Assembly: GCA_021803885.1 (NCBI GenBank)
Contig: JAJZKY010000188.1
Span: forward strand, 1 to 7,911
Length of the DNA stretch: 7,911 bases
DNA from: Planctomycetota bacterium
GTDB taxonomy: Bacteria; Planctomycetota; Phycisphaerae; WQYP01; JAJZKY01
Reading direction: 5' to 3'
Shown here: one piece after another, positions 1 through 6,041 of the stretch
Layout: every line of letters starts with the position of its first letter
How positions within the stretch are numbered: position 1 is the stretch's first letter
Notes under the pieces: model-generated
What the model saw: the letters and a program-made list of their open reading frames with translations, nothing else
Databases searched by the model: none
What the model was told of the DNA's origin: nothing
Translations under genes and position numbers: made by a program

Positions 1-387
1 AACTTGGGACAAATGCTTTAAAGCGGCCCTTCGCAGCCGGGAAGCTTTACTCCGGCATCCAAGCGGCTCCCGGGCGTCCAAGCAGGTCATGATGCCATTG
101 CATCAAAATGAGACTGCTCGGCGTTTATCATATCGTCATAAGCGAGGTGTCGGGTAAAGCCCGAATATGCTCGAGATTATGGCGCGTTCCACTGCTGATA
201 AGTTAGCACGAAAGCAGCATAGCTAAGCTGTACTTATGGCTGCCGTCCAAGGGCAGTTCAGAGCGGACGCAAGCAACGGCAAGGCATCTGTTAAGATGAC
301 GTTAGGGGTGGGATGGAGCGTTTGCGTACTGTATGAGCCGAGGCCTTACGGCTAAATAAACTTGATCGTGAATATTTTTTAACATAT
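1..387. other. Non-coding stretch with several short hairpins; no gene recognised
   Basis: No convincing protein gene is visible on either strand. The longest edge-open reading is + strand 2-157 (51 codons, ending TAA at 155-157), and it resembles no family I know, so it could be the tail of an upstream gene or chance. Perfect short inverted repeats recur: CCGGGA/TCCCGG (37-42 with 68-73), TCGGG/CCCGA (150-154 with 160-164), ATAAG-TTAGC with GCTAA and CTTAT (198-207 with 222-226 and 233-237), CTGCC/GGCAG (240-244 with 252-256), CATCT-GTTA-AGATG (285-298) and AGCCG/CGGCT (336-340 with 349-353). This density could reflect a structured RNA, but stems of 5-6 bp are also expected by chance. I could not match it to RNase P, tmRNA, SRP RNA, tRNA or a known riboswitch. 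Confidence 0.3.
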
Positions 388-416
388 TTGTTTGGATGCG
401 TCCGATACCATACAAT
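388..416 (+). promoter_or_regulatory. Candidate sigma-70-type promoter for the amidase-fold gene
   Basis: A -35-like TTGTTT (388-393) is followed by a 17-bp spacer and a good -10-like TACAAT (411-416), which differs from TATAAT at one base. The site lies in the most AT-rich part of the window, with T6 at 375-380. Transcription would start near 423, giving a leader of about 30 nt before the ATG at 453. That leader carries an AAGG at 439-442 as a weak Shine-Dalgarno. The call rests on consensus match only. Confidence 0.4.
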
Positions 417-452
417 ATGGAAGTAAAGGTTTTGCATTAAGGCGTTGTTGTC

Positions 453-1187
453 ATGGCAAAGACGGTCAGGTCTGCAGGTACTCGTAAAACAACTGTGAGC
501 CAGAGGCGCGTACTTACCGTGCTAAGTTCGCTGGTAGCGAGCCTGACGGTGGGCGCTGGTTTGTTGATGTTGCTTGAAGGCCAGCCGATCACCAGCCCGG
601 TTAGGTCTTTGTCGGCGACGACCTGGACGAACAACAATTTTTCTCGTGCTATTAATCCGCTCGGTGCATTGCAGCCAAACCGCTGGAACTATATCATCAT
701 CTACCAGTCGGACAGTTTGGCGGGCGATGCGTCCGACCTGGCCGACGGTGTTCTACCGGGAGGACAAGTTGGAAAAGCGATGGATATGCGTTCGGCTCAA
801 GAGAAGCCACAGCATGTTTGGCCGGTAGATTTTCACTTTGTTGTAGACAACGGCCAAAACGCCGACCGCAAGGCTGATGGAACCGTAGAGGTTGGATCAT
901 CTTGGTTGGCACAGCGTAGCACAGCACCCGTATGCCAATGGCCCGATTATCGAAATCATAATTATTTACCTTATAAAAACGCCGTTGGCATTTGCATGAT
1001 CGGCAACCTTAACGTTCAAGGTTTTTCCAGCAACCAAGTTGATTCGCTGGCCAAGCTTACCCGAGCCTTGCAGAGCAAGCTGAACATTCCCGCGTCGCGC
1101 GTAGTATTTCAGTGGCAAATTACGGGCCATCAAACGCAGGCTCAAGCCGCCTTTACCCGGCGGTTCCAGCAGATGCTGGCCCACTGA
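453..1187 (+). CDS. Membrane-anchored amidase_2/PGRP-fold protein, probably catalytically inactive
   Basis: This 244-residue protein has a basic N-terminus, a single hydrophobic segment (about 20-41) that looks like a signal anchor, and then a periplasmic or surface domain of the N-acetylmuramoyl-L-alanine amidase type 2 fold (T7 lysozyme/PGRP superfamily, about 75-243). Fold landmarks are visible in order: RWNYIIIYQSD (77-87), DFHFVVDNG (126-134), AVGICMIGN (177-185) and ITGHQ (223-227). In active members the first strand ends in His (IVIHH), a second His comes from the GH motif, and a Cys or Asp lies 8-10 residues later. Here the first position is Tyr84, His226 is kept, and the third position is occupied by Phe234 or Arg236. 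Two of three zinc ligands are therefore absent, so peptidoglycan binding without hydrolysis is a reasonable inference. The ATG at 453 is preceded by a weak AAGG and a candidate promoter. No partner gene is obvious, and the kinase follows after 160 bp. Confidence 0.75.
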   Translation: MAKTVRSAGTRKTTVSQRRVLTVLSSLVASLTVGAGLLMLLEGQPITSPVRSLSATTWTNNNFSRAINPLGALQPNRWNYIIIYQSDSLAGDASDLADGVLPGGQVGKAMDMRSAQEKPQHVWPVDFHFVVDNGQNADRKADGTVEVGSSWLAQRSTAPVCQWPDYRNHNYLPYKNAVGICMIGNLNVQGFSSNQVDSLAKLTRALQSKLNIPASRVVFQWQITGHQTQAQAAFTRRFQQMLAH

Positions 1188-1347
1188 TCTTGGTCTTTGA
1201 CGTCGGCTGCGATCCATTCGCCCTGTTCTTCCACCGCATGTTTATACCCATGGGGCGGATTACTGCCTTTGGATAGTGCGGAGCTGCGCAGATGAATAGC
1301 TTTGTTGCATAGGCAAATCTTTCCGTGGAAATGGAAAAAGCGACTCG

Positions 1348-2247
1348 ATGGATAGCGCCCCTGAATTTTCTGATTTTGAAGTGCTTTCGACGCTGGGTTA
1401 CGGCGCTCGCAGCACTATCTATGCAGTTTGCGAAAAGCGAACCGGGCAACTCTATGCGCTTAAGCGGGTTCTTAGACGAAGTGCCGAGGACGATCGCTTC
1501 CTCGAACAGGCAACGCAGGAATACGAAATCAGCAGTCAGTTTGATCATCCGGTACTGCGCAAAAGCCATCGTTTGATTCGTAAGCGCAAACTTCTAACGG
1601 TTACCGAGTTGCACCTGCTGATGGACCTTGTGGATGGCACTTCAATAGATGCTGACCGCCCCGCATCGCTTCGCAGTTTGCTCGAGGTGTCGTGCGCAGT
1701 GGCGCGTGGGCTTTCCGCCATGCATAAGCTGGGCTTTGTGCATGCCGACATTAAGCCCAATAATATTTTGATTACCTCCGACAATGGCTGCAAAATTATT
1801 GACTTTGGTCAGAGCTGCGCAATCGGCACGGTTAAAACGCGCATCCAGGGCACACCCGATTACATCGCGCCGGAGCAGGTTGCACTTGGTCCGCTCACTC
1901 CTGCCACCGACATTTTTAATTTTGGAGCCACGCTCTACTGGTGCGTCACCGACCGGCATGTGCCGACGGTCATTCCACGCCGGCGGCAGGGCGTGGCGGC
2001 CATCGCGTCGCAGGCGCTGATTGCGCCCCACGAGTTGAATCCACGGATTCCGCTGGCCCTGTCAAAGCTGATTATTGAGTGTGTTGAGAATCGCCCGGCC
2101 AAGCGCCCGGCCAGCATGGACGATGTACTGAGCCGACTTGAGTTTGTGCTTAGCCTCAATGCGGCCGTTCGCCTCGATGAGGCCATTGGCGTTAATACAG
2201 CAAAAGATGAAGCAACGGAAAACGCCGAGGCGGATACGGTATCATGA
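1348..2247 (+). CDS. Hanks-type Ser/Thr protein kinase, soluble, non-RD (HAD)
   Basis: The 299-residue protein is essentially a complete eukaryotic-like kinase domain (about 9-268) with a short acidic tail and no membrane segment or sensor domain. It should be cytosolic, unlike many bacterial PknB-type kinases. Visible motifs are the glycine-rich loop LGYGARS (16-22), the ATP-positioning Lys39 in YALKR, the helix-C Glu58 (QEYEI), the catalytic loop VHADIKPNN (131-139, with Asp134, Lys136 and Asn139), the magnesium-binding DFG (152-154), APE (174-176), Asp188 of helix F and Arg253 near the C-lobe end. The Arg of the usual HRD is Ala133, which marks it as a non-RD kinase. It should phosphorylate Ser/Thr on unknown proteins. 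The ATG at 1348 follows the purine run GGAAAAAG (1333-1340) at 7 bases, and the first motif sits at the expected distance. A metallophosphoesterase follows 93 bp downstream in the same frame. Confidence 0.92.
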   Translation: MDSAPEFSDFEVLSTLGYGARSTIYAVCEKRTGQLYALKRVLRRSAEDDRFLEQATQEYEISSQFDHPVLRKSHRLIRKRKLLTVTELHLLMDLVDGTSIDADRPASLRSLLEVSCAVARGLSAMHKLGFVHADIKPNNILITSDNGCKIIDFGQSCAIGTVKTRIQGTPDYIAPEQVALGPLTPATDIFNFGATLYWCVTDRHVPTVIPRRRQGVAAIASQALIAPHELNPRIPLALSKLIIECVENRPAKRPASMDDVLSRLEFVLSLNAAVRLDEAIGVNTAKDEATENAEADTVS

Positions 2248-2339
2248 CGGCCGTGGCACGAAGCAGCGCGGGTTGGCGGACTCGCGCAGCGGCGCCTGAT
2301 TTGGAAATCCGCTGCATGGCTTCGAGATGGATTACGTAG
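2244..2339 (+). CDS. Possible 31-residue ORF bridging kinase and phosphoesterase
   Basis: An ATG at 2244 overlaps the kinase TGA as ATGA. It opens 31 codons that end in TAG at 2337-2339, one base before the phosphoesterase ATG at 2341. The predicted peptide begins MTAVARSSAGW and ends CMASRWIT. It is Arg- and Ala-rich and matches no family I know. The geometry would suit translational coupling across the gap, or could be the mark of an indel in an original longer N-terminus of the phosphoesterase. It could equally be chance, since nothing in its composition argues for selection. Confidence 0.2.
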   Translation: MTAVARSSAGWRTRAAAPDLEIRCMASRWIT

Positions 2340-2340
2340 C

Positions 2341-3192
2341 ATGTCGGCAGGACGCGCCATTGATCTTTTGCAACAGGCCGCCGAAAACAATCGGCTTGAT
2401 CCTATTCGCTCGGCTCAAATGCTGTACTTTCCCTCGGTGGGTGAACTGCTGGTAACGGGTGATTTGCACAATCATCGCCGTAATTTTGAGCGCATTGTCA
2501 AGGCGGCGGCGCTTGATATGTTTCCACGGCGGCACGTGCTGCTGCAGGAACTCATTCACGGCGGGGCGCTTGGGCCTGACGGCGAAGACACCAGTCTGGA
2601 TCTCCTGTTGGACGCTGTAGAGTGGTCGGTTAAATTTCCGAGGCAAGTGCATTTTCTTCTGGCCAACCACGACTGGGCTCAAATTTTCGGCATGGCGATC
2701 CTGAAGGAAGGGTATGATCTTACCGAGCGATTTTCACGGGCCTTTACCGTGCGCTTTGGCGGCCGGGCCGATGCCGTTCGTGAGGCATTTCGGAGGTTTG
2801 TGCTAAGCATGCCGCTGGCGGGCATCACGGTTACCGGCATTTTCTTGAGCCACTCGCTGCCCACCTGGCGAGATCTGGGCGATTTTGACTCTACCATTTT
2901 GCGGCGCCCGCTTGTTGAAAGCGATTACCTGCGCAATGGCCCGGTGTATAAACTGCTGTGGGGGCGATCGCAAACGGAGAACTCACTCGATAAGCTGTCG
3001 AAAATGTGGTTTTCGGAACTCTTTATCTGCGGCCACCAGCAGCAGGACAAGGGCTGGGGAGTTTTAGCCAAAAGAATGTTTATTGTGGATTCTTCGCATA
3101 ATCATGGCGTTATGCTGCCGCTGGATTTGAGTCGCCAGCATACCATTGATGATTTCAAAAAAGCCATTATGCCGCTGGCGGCCATTGCCTGA
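2341..3192 (+). CDS. Calcineurin-like metallophosphoesterase with atypical second metal motif
   Basis: This 283-residue cytosolic protein shows the phosphoesterase signatures in order: GDLHNH (40-45, metal ligands Asp41 and His43), LLQELIHGG (67-75), LLANHD (106-111, Asn109 and His110), FLSHSLP (168-174, His171) and CGHQQ (230-234, His232), plus SSHNHG (251-256). In PPP-type enzymes the second motif is GDxVDRG with a bridging Asp; here Glu70 occupies that place and the DRG Arg is absent. It is therefore not a textbook PPP phosphatase, although the other ligands are in place for a two-metal site. The substrate is unknown: a phosphoprotein made by the neighbouring kinase is attractive, but a nucleotide or other phosphoester is possible. 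The ATG at 2341 is the first standard start in this frame after the kinase stop, and a weak GAGATGG lies 10 bases upstream. Its stop is 27 bp from the convergent glycosyltransferase stop. Confidence 0.85.
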   Translation: MSAGRAIDLLQQAAENNRLDPIRSAQMLYFPSVGELLVTGDLHNHRRNFERIVKAAALDMFPRRHVLLQELIHGGALGPDGEDTSLDLLLDAVEWSVKFPRQVHFLLANHDWAQIFGMAILKEGYDLTERFSRAFTVRFGGRADAVREAFRRFVLSMPLAGITVTGIFLSHSLPTWRDLGDFDSTILRRPLVESDYLRNGPVYKLLWGRSQTENSLDKLSKMWFSELFICGHQQQDKGWGVLAKRMFIVDSSHNHGVMLPLDLSRQHTIDDFKKAIMPLAAIA

Positions 3193-3219
3193 CGAGTCGG
3201 CAGTTTTGCTTTGGCCTTG

Positions 3220-4182
3220 TTATGGCGGGACACTCTCAACCGGACCGAGTACTTGCGTCTGGGAGCGGCTGCGCATGCGATATCGAATACCGCGCCATAT
3301 CAGTATGCGGCCAAACCCGGCCTGCAGCAGCGCGGTCAGCATAAACAGTTGTGCCAGAGGAATGCCTAAAATAAACCATCGGGCGGCGGGTCTGATGGCT
3401 GCCCAATGCTTCGGCAGCAGTCGCCGTGCCGCCGCCAAAAGCATAAGGCCGCGCAGGATGCTTAGCGTGCAGAGGCAAATAAATACCGCGGCGCACCATG
3501 GCCACCAGGTCTTATGCTCAATCAGGCCGGCAATGGCAAACGCCCAACTTCCAAGCAGGGCGAACAAGTACAAAAGTGCGCCACTCAGTGCCGCCAGCCA
3601 TATACGCAGCGAGCATATTCGCGTAATGCGCAGTTGTCGCACGACAAATTCGCGCAGGCTTGTCGCGTTAAACGACGCCCGTGACGCTACGAGGCATTGC
3701 GGCACAAAGTGAATCTTGCGGCGACTCGCTTTTTTTACCTGCCAGGTTAAAGCGTAGTCATCGCTCAAGGCGCCCTGCCAGGCGTCATACACCCCGTAAT
3801 TGAAAAAGTCTTCCCGCCGGATCGCCATCGAGCCGCCCCACGCCACCGCCCGCCGATACGGCCCTAAAAAGCTGCCGACCATTGCATTCATCAGGCATAG
3901 GAGATGATTAGCTCCGGTGGGTTGTGCCGGCACATAAAAGCGATAGCCGGTGGTGGCGCCAATGTGAGGGCCATAGTGCAGCGGCTGAACCAGCGCGTGG
4001 AGCCAGTTGGCATCGGGATGGGCATCAGCGTCCATAAAGGCCAGAATGTCGTCGGCCGAGCTTGTGGCGGCTACGCCCGCAAGCTGATTATGTACTTTCT
4101 GGCCGCGATGCTGGGCATTGCCTGCAACCACCACCATAACACGCGCGGCTGCCGCCGCACCAAAACATCCACGAGCCGGCAT
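3220..4182 (-). CDS. Glycosyltransferase (GT2/GT21 type), C-terminal part after a frameshift
   Basis: This is the main body of a membrane glycosyltransferase resembling ceramide glucosyltransferase/HpnI-like proteins. Counting from the ATG at 4182, recognisable sequence begins near residue 15: VMVVVAGN, then GQKVHNQL (28-35), the metal-binding DADA (51-54) followed by WL, GATTGYR (75-81), WGGSMA (115-120), LSDDYAL (139-145, the catalytic-base region) and RQLRITR (182-188, in the place of the QxxRW motif). Three hydrophobic segments follow (about 195-220, 227-251 and 270-290), and the protein ends with a basic tail. Residues 1-14 are the out-of-frame shadow of the upstream fragment, so the ATG at 4182 is probably not a real start. 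The missing N-terminus, including the first Asp motif, is in the overlapping ORF 4071-4565. It likely uses a nucleotide sugar to glycosylate a lipid at the inner membrane; the acceptor is unknown. Confidence 0.8.
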   Translation of the reverse strand: MPARGCFGAAAAARVMVVVAGNAQHRGQKVHNQLAGVAATSSADDILAFMDADAHPDANWLHALVQPLHYGPHIGATTGYRFYVPAQPTGANHLLCLMNAMVGSFLGPYRRAVAWGGSMAIRREDFFNYGVYDAWQGALSDDYALTWQVKKASRRKIHFVPQCLVASRASFNATSLREFVVRQLRITRICSLRIWLAALSGALLYLFALLGSWAFAIAGLIEHKTWWPWCAAVFICLCTLSILRGLMLLAAARRLLPKHWAAIRPAARWFILGIPLAQLFMLTALLQAGFGRILIWRGIRYRMRSRSQTQVLGPVESVPP

Positions 4183-4565
4183 ACAGGATCGTCCGCGGAT
4201 TGCACCACAAAAATCAACCGATAGCGGGCATAATTCTGCTGCAGCAGCGCCTCAAGGTTGCCCTGTGTATCTTCATCTGATCCTTTAACGGGTACGATGA
4301 CCGCAACTTTGGCGGTGGCCGGCTCAAGTGGGCGAGCCGCCACTTGCGGCATGCGGTAGCCGAAAAACTGCGCTACGCGCAGGGTCCACACTGCAATCGC
4401 AAGCGCCAAAAGCCACAGCAACCAAATGACTAAGACAATCCAAAACACGCCGAACGCAACTCCCCAACACGAAAAATCTCCGATGGCCCCAGCCGATGTC
4501 GTCAACAGCACCGGAGACTCGGAATTACCTTGAGAGGATAATAACCCAACTTCCGCACTTTGCAT
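4071..4565 (-). CDS. Glycosyltransferase (GT2/GT21 type), N-terminal part before a frameshift
   Basis: This fragment carries the start of the same glycosyltransferase. A strongly hydrophobic segment (about 35-60) would anchor the enzyme. The nucleotide-sugar-binding start of the GT-A fold follows: VAVIVPVKGSDED (87-99), LEALLQQNY (104-112) and FVVQSADDP (119-127, first Asp motif). Homology stops at Val142, after which the frame runs as LWWWLQAMP and ends at 4071. The expected continuation is in another frame of the same strand (VMVVVAGN). Reading one extra base near 4140 joins the halves into a protein of 448 residues, a credible family length. Either the gene is a recent pseudogene or the sequence has a one-base indel. 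No Shine-Dalgarno precedes the ATG at 4565, which is the only ATG upstream of the hydrophobic segment, so the start is uncertain. It lies 218 bp downstream of the NIF3 gene. Confidence 0.75.
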   Translation of the reverse strand: MQSAEVGLLSSQGNSESPVLLTTSAGAIGDFSCWGVAFGVFWIVLVIWLLWLLALAIAVWTLRVAQFFGYRMPQVAARPLEPATAKVAVIVPVKGSDEDTQGNLEALLQQNYARYRLIFVVQSADDPVCRLVDVLVRRQPRVLWWWLQAMPSIAARKYIISLRA

Positions 4566-4575
4566 TACAAACGTG

Positions 4576-4588
4576 TAACATCTTGTTA
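4576..4588. repeat. Small palindrome upstream of the glycosyltransferase start
   Basis: TAACA-TCT-TGTTA is a perfect 5+3+5 inverted repeat whose near edge is 10 bases before the glycosyltransferase ATG. Its position would suit a repressor operator or a small hairpin occluding the start, but it is short and AT-rich and may be chance. The rest of the 218-bp gap (4566-4783) shows no gene and no convincing promoter. Confidence 0.3.
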
Positions 4589-4762
4589 TGACATCAAGAA
4601 ACGCCCCACCTGTTGCTCCAGTTCTCCGTCACAACATCGCAGCGACCGGGCCCAAAATTGCAGCGCCCCAAGCTCTGCTTTCTACTATCTCCATCTACTC
4701 TCTCGCAGCCTGCAGGCCGCGCTGCGTATACCCCCGCAGTGACGCTGCAACCGTGATGCCAT

Positions 4763-4784
4763 AGGCTGTTGTATGAGGCAGCCT
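4763..4784 (-). terminator. Weak hairpin at the end of the NIF3 gene
   Basis: AGGCTG (4763-4768) and CAGCCT (4779-4784) form a 6-bp stem with a 10-base loop that touches the NIF3 stop codon. No T-run follows on the - strand, so it is not a classical Rho-independent terminator. It may be an RNA 3'-end or processing structure, or chance. Confidence 0.2.
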
Positions 4785-6025
4785 CACACGATGGTAAAGG
4801 GTTCCACATGCGCCGTTGAAACGCGTACCTCAAGCGAGCCAAATTGCTCGGATAGGCGCTCTCTTAACCGGTGTAGCACCGGCTGCTCGCTGGAGCCATG
4901 GCCAAGGCAGATGGTCGCGATGCCGGCAGCTTTGTATGCCAGCATATCATGATGTTTAAGCTCGCCGGTAATCAGGCAATCGGGTTGCGGATGGCTGCCG
5001 CAATCGAGCGCCAGGCACCCGGCGCTGCCCGCAATAATGGCCGCCGTTTCAATATGTCTTGACGGTTCGCCGACAACCTGTACCTGTGAGAGGCCAAGGC
5101 GGGCTTTGCATTGATGGGCTAACTCCAGCAGGGTATGTTTAACGTGAGCAATTCTTCCGGTGCCTGTGGCGTCGGGTGGGGTATGCATCACAAGTAAATC
5201 AAAGGCCGGTTCTTCGTAAGGGTGGCTGGTTCGCAATGCTGCCACAACCGCATCGGCCAATCGGGCGGGTAGTACTGTTTCAAAACGTACTTCACGCACA
5301 AACTCCATGCGACCCGACTCGCCAACGGTTGGATGAGTGGATTCATCACCAAAAAAAGTACCGGTGCCCGGCGTACGAAAACTGCAGTGGTGATAGCGGC
5401 TCTTACGGCCGATGCGGCCGGCGCCGGCGAGAAATACGGCCTCGGCTACCTTTTCGACTTCGTTTTCAGGAATGAAGGTCACAAGTTTAAGGTGTGGCTC
5501 GCCCGCATGGCTGGGGCGCAGGCTGCCTGCAACGTTCAGTTTAAGAGCCTCAGCCAGTGCATCATTGGTGCCGCCGCTGGCGGCATCGAGCGCGGTGTGT
5601 GGACTGTAGATCCAAATGCCCGTCGCGTGCGCCAAAAGTGCGTTGCCGCACGGGGCATTTAGCTGCGGAACTAGCGTTTTCAGCGGTTGAAAAACGGGCG
5701 GATGATAACATACCAATAAATCGGTATCCCAGGCCATTGCCTCATGGAGTACTGCCGCGGTAAGGTCAATCGCCACAAGCACCTTGGCAACCGACGCCCC
5801 GGGGCATGCGCTAAGAAGCCCAACATTATCCCACGGCTCGGCGAGTGCCGATGGTGCTAGCTCATCTAAAAAGTGTGCTATGGCGTCAAGTAAATATGGG
5901 CCTACTTTACCGCTGCGCCAAAGATTTTCCGGCCGCCGCTGGCCGTGGGCGCCATCCAACGCTGGGTTGCCCCGAGCTGGAACTGCTTTTGGGCCGGCGG
6001 GAGAGGTTGCTTTTGTACGCTTCAT
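4784..6025 (-). CDS. NIF3-family dinuclear-metal protein with CutA/PII-like insert
   Basis: This 413-residue protein is a full-length long-form NIF3 (YqfO-like), a family that forms hexameric rings with a dinuclear metal site and has no settled biochemical role. The first NIF3 half contains PWDNVGLL (64-71), VCYHPPVFQPLK (105-116) and YSPHTALDA (140-148). A CutA/PII-like insert follows (about 178-280), with FFGDESTHPTVG (224-235) and SHPYEEPAFDLL (267-278). The second half closes with TGELKHHDML (353-362) and LGHGSSE (374-380), which supply the remaining His and Glu ligands. The first His pair of many bacterial members (HHP) is YHP here, as in human NIF3L1. An unusual Ala/Pro/Lys-rich extension of about 40 residues precedes the domain. 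The ATG at 6025 is supported by GGAG (6034-6037) at 8 bases and follows the aminotransferase stop by 16 bp, implying co-transcription. Confidence 0.93.
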   Translation of the reverse strand: MKRTKATSPAGPKAVPARGNPALDGAHGQRRPENLWRSGKVGPYLLDAIAHFLDELAPSALAEPWDNVGLLSACPGASVAKVLVAIDLTAAVLHEAMAWDTDLLVCYHPPVFQPLKTLVPQLNAPCGNALLAHATGIWIYSPHTALDAASGGTNDALAEALKLNVAGSLRPSHAGEPHLKLVTFIPENEVEKVAEAVFLAGAGRIGRKSRYHHCSFRTPGTGTFFGDESTHPTVGESGRMEFVREVRFETVLPARLADAVVAALRTSHPYEEPAFDLLVMHTPPDATGTGRIAHVKHTLLELAHQCKARLGLSQVQVVGEPSRHIETAAIIAGSAGCLALDCGSHPQPDCLITGELKHHDMLAYKAAGIATICLGHGSSEQPVLHRLRERLSEQFGSLEVRVSTAHVEPFTIV

Positions 6026-6041
6026 AATAAGGTCTCCAGCA

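Noticed and set aside
54..83. Near-identical 11-bp direct repeat GGC(A/G)TCCAAGC spaced 19 bp apart
   Set aside because: Only two good copies, short, with no array structure. It is not a CRISPR and not enough for an iteron claim.
2..157. Edge-open + strand reading of 51 codons that might be the end of an upstream gene
   Set aside because: No recognisable motif, and the length is compatible with chance at a window edge. It is mentioned in the entry for 1-387 only.
236..320. Partial resemblance to a c-di-GMP-I (GEMM) riboswitch, with GGGCA followed by GGACGCAA
   Set aside because: The AAACC segment and GNRA-type loop expected between these elements are missing, because the spacing is only 9 bases. 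The downstream receptor part is not recognisable.
1188..1347. Search for a promoter of the kinase gene in the 160-bp gap
   Set aside because: TTGACG (1197-1202) and TTTATA (1241-1246) are present, but neither has a partner box at acceptable spacing.
1153..1569. 138-codon - strand ORF overlapping the kinase start
   Set aside because: It is antisense to the clear kinase domain, has no recognisable motif, and spans two unrelated regions.
2807..3182. Repeated ATGCCGCTGGCGG at about 2809 and 3169
   Set aside because: Both copies encode Met-Pro-Leu-Ala in the phosphoesterase frame, so this is a coding coincidence rather than a mobile or regulatory repeat.
3904..4224. 106-codon + strand ORF inside the glycosyltransferase
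   Set aside because: It is a shadow of the conserved catalytic region on the opposite strand.
4594..4842. 82-codon - strand ORF spanning the end of the NIF3 gene and the following gap
   Set aside because: It overlaps the conserved NIF3 C-terminus in another frame and shows no domain or ribosome-binding site.
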